A DNA stretch of 64,000 nt. Source: Stemphylium vesicarium. Its lineage: Eukaryota > Ascomycota > Dothideomycetes > Pleosporales > Pleosporaceae. Positions 1 to 9,901 of this stretch are shown here, in pieces. Under the pieces are notes generated by a model, which ran no database searches, had not been told where the DNA came from, and worked only from the letters and a program-made list of their open reading frames with translations. Location of the stretch: the NCBI GenBank assembly GCA_004380135.1, contig QXCR01000093.1, forward strand, positions 1 through 64,000, read 5' to 3'. Each line of letters starts with the position of its first letter. Within the stretch, counting starts at the first letter, position 1. The position numbers and the translations under genes are program-made.

Positions 1-1653
1 CATGCTAGGATCTAATTCAGAAGATACCTCTATATCCTTTTTACACGTACGCGCGTTGTGCCCAGTCTTGCCACAGTTCCCACAGCGCCGTAGAGCTGGT
101 TGGGCTCTTTCTTGATCACCACCACCACGAGTCTTCTTCGACCGCTCAGCGGCTACAGAGGCCTCTGCGGCCACCTGAGCTGCTGCCTCACCATACTCCA
201 TAGTACCACCTTGCTGGATCCGCTTACGTTTGCGCGATTTCCGCTTAGTCATTACTGCTAATTGCTCTTCAAGCTCAGTATTCCGAGCAGATAGAAGTAC
301 AGCTTGATGCAGCATGTGCTCAGCACCTTTTACAAGCTGAGAGAAGCTACTACTAGCTGTAACAGCCGACCGAGTAAAAGACTCGCGTACGAGCTTCGAC
401 TGAGATCCAAACTCATGGGTATTGCTTGGAGTCTTCGACTGCCACGGCGTCTCTGGGAGGAGGGGTTCTGGCGGGGTACGGAGCCGCACTTCAAGGCGAT
501 CTAACACGGCCTGCGCGTTGAGAGGGACAAGTCCTAATGCCTTAAAGGCCTTGCGACAGTTCTCTGTCGTAAACACGTCAAAAAACGCGTCTTTAAAGGC
601 GGGGAGGAAGCCTTCTTTATTAATATAGAAGACGCGCTTGCGTGCCAAGTCTCGTACGCGCTGAGAGTACTTGCGCTTTAACGGCGAGAAGCAGACCACA
701 TCAAGCGGCTGGAGGATGTGCGATGAGTGAGGTGGCATGCAGAGGGTAAGGATCATGTTTTCGAGGCAGTAGTCCTTAAAATCCTAGTTAAGGTGGCTCT
801 CATGGCCGTCCAAAATGAGCAGCCTATACGCCCCTACCTTATGCGCCTTTGTATGCGCGTCAAAGTGCTTTAACCACTCTAGACCGAGCGCGTTATTTGT
901 CCAGCCATTCTCAGAGACTGAGAGCTTCCAATTGCGCGGTATATCTGCCTCCTCGTACCATGCAGAGAGGTGGACGCGTCCTTTGTAGATGATGAAAGGC
1001 GGGGTAAAAGACCCAGCAGCGCAGACGCTCTGGATAACTGTTACCCACTCGCGATCGCCTGGCTGAACGAGCGCAGGTCAAGTACGTCTCTCTGCGCCTG
1101 TGACAACCTTCATTGAGCCAATAACACCCATCTAGAAGCCAGTCTCGTCGAAGTTGTGCACGTCGTGGTCGTGTACGCCGTACTTGGCTTTCGTGTCCTC
1201 CACTAGCTTAAACCACGCGCCAATTGTCTCTGGATTCTCCTGCAGTATCCTCTGCCTATCTTTAGCTCGATTGAAGGCCATCTTGAGCTCAGCTGAGCGC
1301 GTTACGAAGCGCTCAGCCCAGTGCTTGCCTACAGGCTCACCACCGCGCACACCCAGCAGTTTATCAGCCATATCTGCCACCTCGCACAGCCGGGGCGCGA
1401 ACCCTCGCGAATCGAGGTCGAGGATGTATTGTACGATCGTTTGCTCTTCAGTCGCAGTGAGCTTATGTTGGGCGTGGCGAGTTTTGAGGCGTTGCGTAAT
1501 TCCGTTGTATCGGCGAGACAATGTTGCATGAGATACGTTATACGCCTCTGCAGCGCGTCGGAGGCTTCGAAATTGGTGTGTATTATAGGCAGAAAGAGCA
1601 AACTGAATTCTGCCTTCTTTGTCAGATAATTGCGCGTTTTGTTGTTGAGACAT
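1..1653 (-). pseudogene. pogo-type DDE transposase, broken by three stops, runs off the left edge
   Basis: Reading leftwards from the ATG at 1653, one frame stays recognisable for about 550 codons. It starts with a pogo/CENP-B-like helix-turn-helix region (about residues 10-130), followed by the DDE catalytic core. The first acidic motif is FDETGF, the second is ILDGHESH and the third is LQPLDVVCFSPLK, giving a DD35D spacing. A CCHC zinc knuckle (CGNCGKTGHNARTC) lies near positions 110-70. In-frame stops are at 1132-1134 (TAG), 1078-1080 (TGA) and 784-786 (TAG). All three can be made from CAG or CGA by one C-to-T change, which fits repeat-induced point mutation. The family would normally cut and paste DNA at TA sites; this copy cannot make a full protein. 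The 3' terminal repeat would lie outside the window. Confidence 0.9.
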
Positions 1654-1692
1654 GTCGTGTTAATGAGAGGGTTGGTGCTCTTGGCAGAAACT

Positions 1693-1723
1693 GTCTCACT
1701 CAGTGGGTTGTCTCACTCAGTGG
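1693..1723. repeat. Two 14-bp direct repeats in the transposon end
   Basis: The sequence gtctcactcagtgg occurs at 1693-1706 and again at 1710-1723, just upstream of the transposase ATG at 1653. This position suggests subterminal transposase-binding repeats at the 5' end of the minus-strand element, whose edge is probably near 1725-1745. The matching end is outside the window, so the inverted-repeat status cannot be tested here. Confidence 0.6.
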
Positions 1724-1753
1724 TGATTTACGTTAGTAAATATACGAGTAATA

Positions 1754-2005
1754 TAGCTTAAAATAGAGAATAAAAGACTTAATAGTCAACTTAAGGCTCT
1801 TAAGCCTTAGCAGCCACGAAAGAAAGTTCGTGTAAATTCAAATGAGCGCTTTGCAGAGATAGATACAATTATGGTTGCTGTACAAGCCTCACAGCTTCTT
1901 GAGGCACAACGAGATAGCAACGCCGAGGAACGGGCTGCAGAGAGAGTAGCAGCCGAAACAGCAGCTCAAACGCTTCAGTCCATGTGTACAGAGTGGCAAA
2001 TATAA
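1754..2005 (+). pseudogene. C-terminal remnant of a second pogo-type transposase
   Basis: A plus-strand frame ending with TAA at 2003-2005 encodes a charged, helical tail (LKIENKRLNSQLKALKP, then PRKKVRVNSNERFAEID and an Ala/Glu-rich helix). This resembles the tails of fungal pogo/Fot1-like transposases, where a coiled coil is followed by a basic patch and a NERFA-type motif. In-frame TAG codons at 1754-1756 and 1790-1792 can both come from CAG. The upstream part is replaced by the minus-strand element that ends near 1740, so nested insertion is the simplest reading. Identification rests on pattern memory only. Confidence 0.6.
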
Positions 2006-2059
2006 CGGTGTTGAGAGAATAAACTTGATTTTCTGTGTGGATGGGTGGTTCGAGTCAGT

Positions 2060-2092
2060 GAGTTGAAACCCCGGGTGACTCGAAACCGGGTG
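2060..2092. repeat. Two near-identical short repeats beyond the transposase remnant
   Basis: Positions 2060-2077 (gagttgaaaccccgggtg) and 2078-2092 (actcgaaaccgggtg) are two versions of the same unit. They lie 55-90 bp beyond the stop of the second transposase remnant and probably mark its 3' terminal region, mirroring the paired repeats at 1693-1723. Confidence 0.45.
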
Positions 2093-2095
2093 GGC

Positions 2096-2848
2096 TAGCT
2101 TACTCCTCCCACGTGTCAGCGCTTATGTAACAACTGAGCAGCGCCTCGTTCCCCAAAGTCGGTCATACGATGTGCAAAAGGCCCCGACCCCCGCAGATGT
2201 AGAGCAGGACTTGGCCATCGTTGCACGGATCCGCTACCGACCATCATCTGCATTGTATGACACAGAGTAACTTGTGGAGGGATAAGGGCCTGACAGGGTT
2301 TTATCAATAAAGGTAGAATTTACACACAGGAATCGGCTTCCATGCAGGAAAGAATTGAGACCGTGATGTGGTTACAGATTAAGAATCACAGTGACACGCG
2401 GACTGCTGCCGGAACTACTACCACAGCGTTGATCCCAGGCTGAACCGCTTTCAGAATTGGCATGTAAGCACACGCAGCTCATTAATAGGGCGTTCCGAGA
2501 GGGTCTTATTTGTCTTCTAACGATTACCTCGTCGGGCCTCTCAAGATGCTCTTTCCTTTCTCATCTCGAGGTACCCATCCACGACATCATGCCACTTCCA
2601 TCTCAACCCTATCTCGTCTCTCGTCTTGGGATATCAATTAATGAAACTTCACTCTTAGCTTCGTACTTCCGCGTCAGCATGAGCGTACAAAAAAGGTACC
2701 GAGAATCTCAGAAGCAGGGAGTACTCTTGCTGTTTTGTATTTGTAATCGCACTGAGACAGCAGCCAGTGTTGAATGGAACCGGAACTCGTCGGACGAGTT
2801 TTTAAGGTAAAAGACTTTGAGGGGTTTACCAGTGGACTGTTGGAAAGA
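2096..2848. other. Intergenic, no gene seen
   Basis: I find no convincing gene between the transposon remnants and the promoter of the small secreted-protein gene. Short open frames here lack recognisable motifs. Confidence 0.5.
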
Positions 2849-2855
2849 TATAAAT
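2849..2855 (+). promoter_or_regulatory. TATA-like box for the small secreted-protein gene
   Basis: tataaat lies about 150 bp before the ATG at 3004. Between them is a leader rich in C and T (2940-2990), as is common upstream of strongly expressed fungal genes. Confidence 0.45.
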
Positions 2856-3003
2856 CCATAGTCTTCTCTCGCCGTTTCGGCGGTGTCAAGCATCTCAACT
2901 TGTCTCGGAGCAAGAACCTCATCTCATCCCCTAATCACTGCTTTGGCTTTTCTATCTCCTCCCTCTCTCTGAACTCCTCACACCTCACGCCTAAAAGAAA
3001 ACG

Positions 3004-3153
3004 ATGAAAATACTTCTCCTGACCATCCTGAGCGTCCTCATGGCCGTGTCGGCGATACCCATGGAAAAATGGCATTCCGACGGAGACCTTCTCGACGTAG
3101 ATCTTCTTGATGGGAATCTCCTCGACATAGACATAGGCACCCTCTCAAGTTAG
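3004..3153 (+). CDS. Tiny secreted protein, 49 aa, with leucine-aspartate repeats
   Basis: The ATG at 3004 has A at -3 and follows a pyrimidine-rich leader and a TATA-like box. The first 17 residues (MKILLLTILSVLMAVSA) form a clear signal peptide with an AxA-like cleavage site after residue 17. The mature part is about 32 residues and acidic. It carries three copies of an LLD unit (LLDVD, LLDGN, LLDID) and no cysteine. The reading frame ends at TAG 3151-3153. The stop overlaps a possible splice donor (gttagt at 3149), so an extra 3' exon cannot be excluded. I do not recognise the family. Small secreted proteins of this kind are often effector or antimicrobial candidates, but function here is unknown. 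It lies about 900 bp from transposon remnants. Confidence 0.6.
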   Translation: MKILLLTILSVLMAVSAIPMEKWHSDGDLLDVDLLDGNLLDIDIGTLSS

Positions 3154-4628
3154 TCCCCTAATCCCAATCCTCCCAAGTACCTAGGAGGTAGTGACCGGTT
3201 TAACCCTGTAAAAGGAAGATCTCCAGCGCCCCGCGAGTAGTAACGCATATTTGGCTGACGGCTCGAAATTCGCGCGCGGGTTTTCGCGTCTCGGGTGTGA
3301 GTCACGAGCGAGCAGGGAAATACAACTCCCTCTCTTACTGATAAGTTCCTGTGGTTCGGGTTTCTGTGCATTGGGGGTTGGGTACGGGATGTGTGCTGTT
3401 CCAACAACACGATGGCTTGGTTGGTAGTCTTTGCATTTTATTGTAGATCTATACACTCTCCAAATCCAAGATATTGAAGTTGAGCCAACCAAAAAGTGAA
3501 GTCGTTGTCTCCCCAAGGTTGTTACCCAGCTCTGCTTGAATGGCCCGACCGCACAAGAAATTCGCACAATGCAATTATTCTATAGGGAGAGGAAAAAGGG
3601 AAATAAATAAACACAGGGGTAGTCTCGACACAGGAAGACGGGAACGTCGCAATGTGGTTCCCCTCGACCACCGAATCCCGCTACCCGATCGACCTCACCT
3701 CTTTCCAGCTCCGCTCCTCACCACGCCATCAGCTCTCTCGAGACCTCGCACATGTAGACTCTAATTAGCTTTCAATTCCCCAATTACACTTTCGCACAAA
3801 GCCGCGGGTGGCTGCGATACCTCATGTCAAAACGACAATACCCCTCATTGTACAAAAAAAGGCCGCTCCTCAACGTTCGTACAAAGTCCTATTTGTCCAG
3901 ACCCTTAACGTGTCTTTGATACAGATAGCGTCATATCCCGCTGAGATGCCCGCTCAATTTACTCTGCAGCCTGGGAAATCATTCTGCAGCGAGAAGAGTA
4001 GATGCGATAGCAGTTATTAGAGTCTGAGTCCAGCATGGCAAGAGCGCAGTTGAAGGGGAGGGGGTTGTAGCGCTGCGGATGCGTACCGCGTGATTTACTC
4101 GCCGCGACATTGGCCGAGGTTTTGGAGAAAGGGAATGTGAGAGAGGGGCATAGCGACGACGCTATAGTTTTTTGAACATCATTGTTTGACTCTTTGCGTA
4201 GTTCTCTTCCCAGAGAAAGGATATAAAACAATGTAGGTTAGCTTGAGGTGGGCTTCTTCGTGCATCAGTGGTGACGTGTTGTACGATGGCGTCTCGCGGC
4301 AATCAACCATATGATTTTTCATGATTGACTTCCTCGCAGAGCCATGCTGAACAAATCGCGACACGAAACTCAGCAAAGCATGTCAACGTAGATCAAGCGA
4401 ATAACATTGGAAAGAATGGAATCATCATCTATACCGTCCTTTGCGCTAACATACCTCCCACCCTCCCAACACCCAACCCCTCATCCCTCTCATCTCCAAA
4501 CGATCCCACTCCCTTCCCACACCCACCACATCCTCAGCTCCAAAAAGGCCCAAACCCCTCCATCTGACCCAGCGCATTCCGTCTAGTCTCAGCCTCAGTG
4601 CTGGTACTCGGTACACTATTTGTCCTCG
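3154..4628. other. Intergenic, no gene seen
   Basis: This stretch should hold the 3' end of the secreted-protein transcript and the 3' flank of the carbonic-anhydrase-like gene. A tataaa-like site near 4220 has no convincing frame after it. Positions 4450-4560 are strongly C-rich with no coding signature. Confidence 0.45.
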
Positions 4629-5102
4629 TCAGCATACAACCCTTACTCCCAAAAGCCATATCCCCATCCACATCCTCAGTTTGAAGATAACACCAACAGG
4701 GCGCGAGATGGAGCTTGAAACATACGTAACCTCCCTCAACACCCCCGTACCAACATCCAAAACATAGCCAAAAAGCGGTATATCTTTCCTGACATACGGC
4801 GAGGCCTTCAGAGCCTGTATGTCGGAGCGAACGTTGTTTTCAACCTCGCCTGGGGACCATTCGCAGCCTGGATTTTGTCACGTCAGTCTAGTTGCTTTTT
4901 GCTCCAGGTAGCGGGGAGGAGAGCTTGCCGGTGTGCTGGATAACGACAATCATACCAATTCTGTTCGATTGGTCGGCGTAGTAGATGTTGTTGATAGCGG
5001 CTTCGGTGCGGCCGCCGGCTGTCTTTATCACTTGGGTGGTGGGGGCTGTGAGGTTGAAGTGCCGGGCTGGGTCGATTCGGGGATCGGTTTCACTGCACGA
5101 GA
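4629..5102 (-). pseudogene. Shortened beta-carbonic-anhydrase-like gene
   Basis: Two pieces of coding sequence join across a 61-nt GC..AG intron (4868-4928). Exon A (4929-5102) reads C-S-E-T-D-P-R-I-D-P-A-R-H-F-N-L, then a KTAGGRTEAA block and VVIQHTGC. Exon B (4629-4867) reads VRSDIQALKASPYVRKDIP and then GYVLDVGTGVLREV. These match the order of beta-carbonic anhydrase motifs: the first zinc cysteine with DxR, the AGGR loop, HTxC with the second and third zinc ligands, and the C-terminal DV.TG. strand. The family catalyses CO2 hydration. Odd points: the usual CxDxR motif has two extra residues, the stretch after HTxC is missing, and no N-terminal exon with a start codon is evident upstream. 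I read it as a decayed or highly diverged copy; a short functional homologue with an unseen first exon is possible. Confidence 0.5.
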
Positions 5103-5487
5103 CTATGTGTTGTTATTGTCATGTGCAGGTGCTGCTTGTATGAGCCGACGTACTAACTAGAAGGGCTCCAGACGTAGACATGACTGCTCAGGAACGATAT
5201 AAGAAATAGTTTTGTTTCTTATAAAAGGCTTCGGGCTGGAGTGGTGAAGTGACCTGAGCTATTTTGTTTGCTGTTCTTGGTGGCACGATATGCATGGACA
5301 GTCTTGTTCTTATATGAATGAACTCTTCCGCATGGGTGGCCAGATGGGTATAGCTATTGGGCGCTGTCCGCATCTAATGTGAGTCTCTTCTTGTGATCAC
5401 TCATCTTGGAGATGGACCTCCAAGCTTCCAAGCACCTCACCACCTGTTCTCTGCTTTCGTCCTAAACTCGGTGATTATTTTGCTTAC
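5103..5487. other. Intergenic or upstream part of the carbonic-anhydrase-like locus
   Basis: On the minus strand this should hold the missing first exon of the carbonic-anhydrase-like gene. An ATG at about 5180 starts only a few codons, out of phase with exon A, so no start could be assigned. Confidence 0.35.
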
Positions 5488-5729
5488 ATGTTCCTGACAA
5501 TTCCAAAGCACACGCCCATGGACGAGCGGAAGCGTTGGTGGAATGTGTTGGATGACGCGATCGAGGAAGAAGCAAGCCTACATGAAGATGCCAGATCGAG
5601 AAGATGGATGATAGTTATTGATAGTAAGTTAGGCGAGGAAGCCTGCGATCGATCGCGCTATTCCAGTTTCCCGTCAAGGCTAATTCGGTTACAGATTGGA
5701 TAAGTGTCCAGGTCCTTCCCTATGATTAG
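5488..5729 (+). CDS. Hypothetical short frame with a possible intron
   Basis: An open frame rich in Arg, Glu and Trp (MDERKRWWNVLDDAIEEEA region) is followed by a consensus donor (gtaagt at 5621) and an acceptor (ttacag ending at 5694). Splicing gives a short end reading NWISVQVLPYD and a TAG at 5727-5729. The first ATG may not be real, because an intron could end just upstream at 5507. I do not recognise it. The good splice pair is the only strong support, and this may be the tail of a longer gene whose first exons I cannot find. Confidence 0.25.
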
Positions 5730-6924
5730 CCTGATTTGGAATGCGTGATTCACTCTCCAGACCAAGCAGAGTAGTAGCATTCCTTGGATATCTCATAGCC
5801 ATGCGCAGTGGCGCTTGGTAAAGCACGTAATTGGCCTACTCACCCAGAACGTATAGTCCAAAACTCGGGCGCGAGCAGTTTGGTCATCGCACCCTAGGAA
5901 CAGCATGGAATTCACGCATACTGCAGCCACCAAACGCTATGAAAGCCTTGTAGATCGTTACATTCGGCGACTTTAATCGATTTGTAAGGGTGGCGCGCAT
6001 GCTCGATTACGCCTAGCCAGGTACAAGCCAGTCGTCTGCAGTAGTGTACCTAGGTAAGCGAAGAAGATGCGTAGTCATCCATCTCTTCGAAGACCCTGCT
6101 TGAGTGGAAAAGAAGAACACAGGGAGCTTTCCGTTATTTGTAAAGCTGCAGGCTGGGGTGTGTATTTCCTGACAAATCTTCGCTGCTGTTGCTGGTTTGA
6201 GCTGCATGCCGATGGACGCCCCATACGAATGGCTCTCGGTATTCCGAGTTTCCCACTGACCTGACAAAGGCATCCGTAAACATTTCCCGCACGGACCCAC
6301 TTCTCACCTCCATGTCGTCATCCCGCTCCTTCCAAAAACCTGCCCCTCCATCCCAAAGAGGAAAGGCACGATGCGGGTAGGCCAAGACGAACTAAATCGA
6401 CGTGAGCTGACAATGCGCTTAATAACTCGTTACAACAGCAAGATGGCGCACAGGGGAAACGCAAATCGTGCGCTTGAGGCGGTGGTATCTCGCGTTCGCT
6501 TCAGCATGGATGAAGAGTGGCTTGCAGCAAACACACCTCGATTTAGACCTGGGCCGAAAGGCGGTTCTGCGGCGCTACTACAGACGCAGTCGTAGGGCTG
6601 TGAGTTGTGGGCATCGAGTAGCTGACACGTCGATTGGAAATGCGATGAAGGGATGGTGCAGCCTTCTGGGGTAGTGGATTGCGCCTCCGCAATTGCGGCT
6701 AGGTCATGCGAGCTGGGGGGTAACCCAAGCATATGCAAAGGTCAAAACGAAAAGAATTCGTGGGTAACGAAGATGGTAATATTCATAATGGCTGACAAAA
6801 GGTCTTTGTAGACTAATTCAGGTTGATCATGTTGTCCCCAGCATGCCCTCTCTTCTTCCACACAACCTCCTTTCACGTAAATATGCGCCTGAACCGACTT
6901 TTAGGCTTTCACACAAGACCCATT
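5730..6924. other. Intergenic, no gene seen
   Basis: Several overlapping short frames on both strands lack motifs, start context and splice signals. The stretch also holds the 3' flank of the minus-strand PPxY membrane protein. Confidence 0.45.
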
Positions 6925-7500
6925 CTAAGGCCGCGTAGTCTCCTGCCCGCCCGTATTCGTGACTTCCCCGTTACGGTCGTGGTACTGTGGTGGCTGCGAG
7001 CGCTCACTCCCGTCCCTCGGCAGGGTTCGAAGTGGGATTGTGACGGTTACCGTGGTGTCTTCTGGCTTCGATTGGTACGGGGGCGGCGCTTCTCCATGCT
7101 CATCCAGGCCCTCACACCGGTCTGCAGTCTGGCGAAGAGGAACTGCGTCGTTGGCTCTATATCTGCCATGCATGAATCTTCGAGGATTGGCCCATCCTTC
7201 AACATCCCTTGCCAATGCCTGCTCTCCGCTCTGGCGCCAAAATTCCCTCCGCCGCAGCCTCCGACGGTGGAGGAACCAGAATATCATGGCGATGAGTATG
7301 ACGAGCACGGCCAGGAGGAGAAAGTAGTAGTTGAACGTCTTGGCTTCGCGGCCTGATTCATCGAATTCCTCCTTGATGTCGTCATTTTCTGCCATAAAGG
7401 AATCGACAAGCTTTTCGCTGGTAGCTGAGGGTGTCTCCGTAGACGATAGGATTTCAGGCGCCATTCGAGCACGCAAGGCCATCAGTATTGCGCGGGCCAT
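6925..7500 (-). CDS. Single-pass membrane protein with two PPxY motifs
   Basis: The first ATG of the frame is at 7500, giving 191 residues; the frame extends further upstream but only from a non-ATG codon. Residues 1-55 are acidic and probably lumenal. A strong membrane helix spans about residues 57-77 (FLLLAVLVILIAMIFWF), followed by a basic stop-transfer cluster (HRRRLRRR). The cytoplasmic tail has PPPY at about 139-142 and PPQY at about 170-173. PPxY motifs bind the WW domains of Nedd4/Rsp5 ubiquitin ligases. The layout resembles membrane-anchored Rsp5 adaptors in yeast, but I do not see homology to a named one. No intron is needed. It is divergent from TFB5, with about 580 bp between them. 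Confidence 0.7.
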   Translation of the reverse strand: MARAILMALRARMAPEILSSTETPSATSEKLVDSFMAENDDIKEEFDESGREAKTFNYYFLLLAVLVILIAMIFWFLHRRRLRRREFWRQSGEQALARDVEGWANPRRFMHGRYRANDAVPLRQTADRCEGLDEHGEAPPPYQSKPEDTTVTVTIPLRTLPRDGSERSQPPQYHDRNGEVTNTGGQETTRP

Positions 7501-8079
7501 GGTGAGGGGACGATGCGGATTTTTGGACAAGTCGGAACGGTTTTCCTTGAATGACAGGTCAAATAGAAGTGAGAATTCTGGCTGGTGTAGCAAAGGTATG
7601 GAGATACTGCCCTCACGTTTTCAAGGGCAGAGAATGGAGGAAATAGGATAGGACATGATTTCAAGCTGAAAGTTGGGAGTCGCGTCCCCGGTTTTCTCCA
7701 CGCGTTACATGGCCATGGCGAACAGTCTTTCCTTCTGCAATGGCTGATCGTGGAAAGAAGCAAGCAGCGGGCGAGATTATTGATGTTCGATCGGGAAGCA
7801 GGTACCAGATATTGAACGGGGCACCCCGTTATCGCAACGTTGTATGGGAATCAGTTAATTGTTCGATACAAACAACATCGAGGTTCCAAGTTCATGAGGA
7901 CAGGTTGAAGTTGTGGTGAGGGTTCGCGTCTTACTTCCAGCGGAGGCCTCGGAACCTTGGCGCGCTTACGGAACGCGAAGGCGGCCAAGCAATCGCGCTT
8001 GATCTGCTCGCACCCTGTTGTCCGGTCTACTTACTCAGCTCTGCCACACCCCGCCGACGTCCTCGATACAACCTTCGCA
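7501..8079. other. Shared upstream region of two divergent genes
   Basis: This 579-bp stretch separates the starts of the PPxY membrane protein (minus) and TFB5 (plus) and must carry both promoters. I see no strong TATA box and no additional gene. Confidence 0.5.
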
Positions 8080-8393
8080 ATGGTCAAGGCAATCAGAGGT
8101 AGCACTTGCGTTCATTTCAGTTGTTCGCCATGCTAAACCCCCGCAGGTACGCTCGTCAAGTGCGACGCGTCCATCAAAGCCATGTTGGTCGATATCGACA
8201 GCAAGAACAACAACGAATACATTATCGAGGAGCTGGATGAGGAGCATATACTCGTCAAGGAGACCAAGATCAACGAGCTCAAATCTCGCTTGAACCAGGT
8301 GCGTCCCATGTCAGGATACGCCACGCTTCGTGCTGATAGTCACAGATGATGAGGGAACGCTTGAAGGAACCGGAGAGTTCAGACTCTGAATAG
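8080..8393 (+). CDS. TFB5: TFIIH subunit TFB5 (TTDA/GTF2H5 family)
   Basis: Three exons (8080-8098, 8147-8298, 8346-8393) join to 72 residues. Both introns are about 48 nt with GT..AG ends. The protein begins MVKAIRGTLVKCDASIKAML and continues with IEELDEEHILVK, matching the start and centre of the TFB5/TTDA family. The usual length of the family is about 70 residues. TFB5 is the smallest subunit of the general transcription and repair factor TFIIH. It binds and stabilises the p52/TFB2 subunit and is needed for nucleotide excision repair in the nucleus. The C-terminal end is acidic and serine-rich. The first exon holds only six codons plus one base, so the gene is easily missed by automatic prediction. 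Confidence 0.9.
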
Positions 8394-8536
8394 AGCTTGG
8401 ATTCTTGATATACCGCACTCGCATCTGCTACATGGCTACATCGCAGTCATCCGTCATTCCCATCATTCGTCCATCGTCGCTATTCGATCCTCAACCTCCA
8501 TCGTCCACCGTCCTATAATAGCAAGCGCAACGATGC

Positions 8537-9088
8537 TCAACTCATGGTCTTCTTCTGCGCTGCACCCTCCTGAGCACTGACCCACTTGGGCCTCGCGTCG
8601 GCGTACAACTCAGCGTTGGTCTTGAAGTTGTCGAGGATACTGGTGTCATCTAGAGTGCCCACCTGATTACGAGTTAGGAAGGCCGAGCCAGGGACACTGC
8701 GAAACGTACCTTGACAACGCGCTTGCCAGCGAAGGAAGAGCCCTCACGCCACATGGTGGAGCCACAGTCGCCGCTATAAAATGTTAGAAGATATCTCGAA
8801 TATCCCCAGTGCTACCTACCAGAAGTTGGAGATGACTTCGTTTCCGGTGTCTCCCTTCTTCTTGTGCTGCTTTGGGGTTCCCTGTGTAACCTTGAACGCA
8901 TCCTCAGGGTAGATTTGGTTGCTAGAGTAGGTTGTGCCAGTGATCTTTCGGCAATCGAGGCAATGGCAAAGGATCTGTCGTGTCTGTCAGTCTTGACCAA
9001 ACGTGCATACACTAGAACCTACGTTGGCCTCGGCGTTGCCCGTGACCTCATAGCGGACGCTGCCGCAAATACATCCTCCGGCAGGCAT
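8537..9088 (-). CDS. GFA-family (CENP-V/GFA domain) zinc protein
   Basis: Four exons on the minus strand (9023-9088, 8820-8974, 8710-8773, 8537-8662) give 136 residues. The zinc-binding cysteines of the GFA fold are all present: CIC at residues 6-8, CHCLDC at 25-30 and CGDC at 74-77. The family was named after glutathione-dependent formaldehyde-activating enzyme, and small fungal members are common. The substrate of this protein cannot be told from sequence. No signal peptide is seen, so a cytosolic location is likely. The tail ends in a lysine-rich stretch. It is convergent with TFB5, whose stop lies about 145 bp away. Confidence 0.88.
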
Positions 9089-9204
9089 GATGTTAGATGG
9101 GGGATAAAATACTAGGAAGAGGGTATTGTTGGAATAGTGTTCAAGAAAGAGAAAGAAGGTTTCGTAGGTCTGAACTGTCTACAGCAGTGCCACGTATCCG
9201 GCGG

Positions 9205-9211
9205 CTTTATA
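9205..9211 (-). promoter_or_regulatory. TATA-like box for the GFA-family gene
   Basis: On the minus strand the site reads tataaag, about 117 bp upstream of the ATG at 9088. Its position suits a core promoter. Confidence 0.45.
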
Positions 9212-9901
9212 CCTGTACACCTACCCCGCTGCGTTGATCGCCAATCCGTCGAGAAGCGCGCCTTATTTCAATAACCCTAGCGTTGAACCCCTACCTCTTA
9301 CATTTCTGCTTGGCTTTGGTGGGCCGCCGCTGTGCGAGCATCGGCTGAGCGGCATCCCACACTTGTAGCTTACAAATCTCCACTCTTGCCGCATTACGGT
9401 GGTGCATCATTCGCTCCGACAACTTCAGTTGTATGTAGGGCACTGCCGATGCGACGGAAGACGGCTCTCAGTTGCAGGCCGAGGCGGTATTCCAAATCGT
9501 GCATTGCTACCCATGCACTTGGTTAGTCTTGCATGCTGGGTACGACGGCCATGTGGAAGCGTAATATGTCGATGATTCGAGAGCAGACACCAATCAGAAG
9601 CAATGCACCACAAATTAGAGCATCTCTAGACCAAGTTGTGCACGCCCGAGTGCGTAGTCGCAATGACGCACAGTGTACCTGAGCAATGCGGAGCGGGGTT
9701 TTCCCAATGCGGTTACCGTGTTGTCAGAGCACGTGAAGTCGAGACAGTTTGGCGTTTGCGCGCAATGCCCGTGTTCTCACCATCATTCCGCGCCCTGTGT
9801 TATGTGATGGACCTTGGCCTTAGCCTGAGCGCTGCTCTTTCACCAACCGGCGTTGAGGAATCTGTTTAACCCAGTACGCGTCGTAAGACACGCCAACCGA
9901 A
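9212..9901. other. Intergenic, no gene seen
   Basis: This holds the upstream regions of the GFA-family gene (minus) and the small Cys-rich protein (plus). No further coding signal is seen. Confidence 0.5.

Noticed and set aside
7501..7593. Upstream extension of the PPxY membrane protein
   Set aside because: The extension begins with TTG and would place extra residues before a good ATG at 7500.
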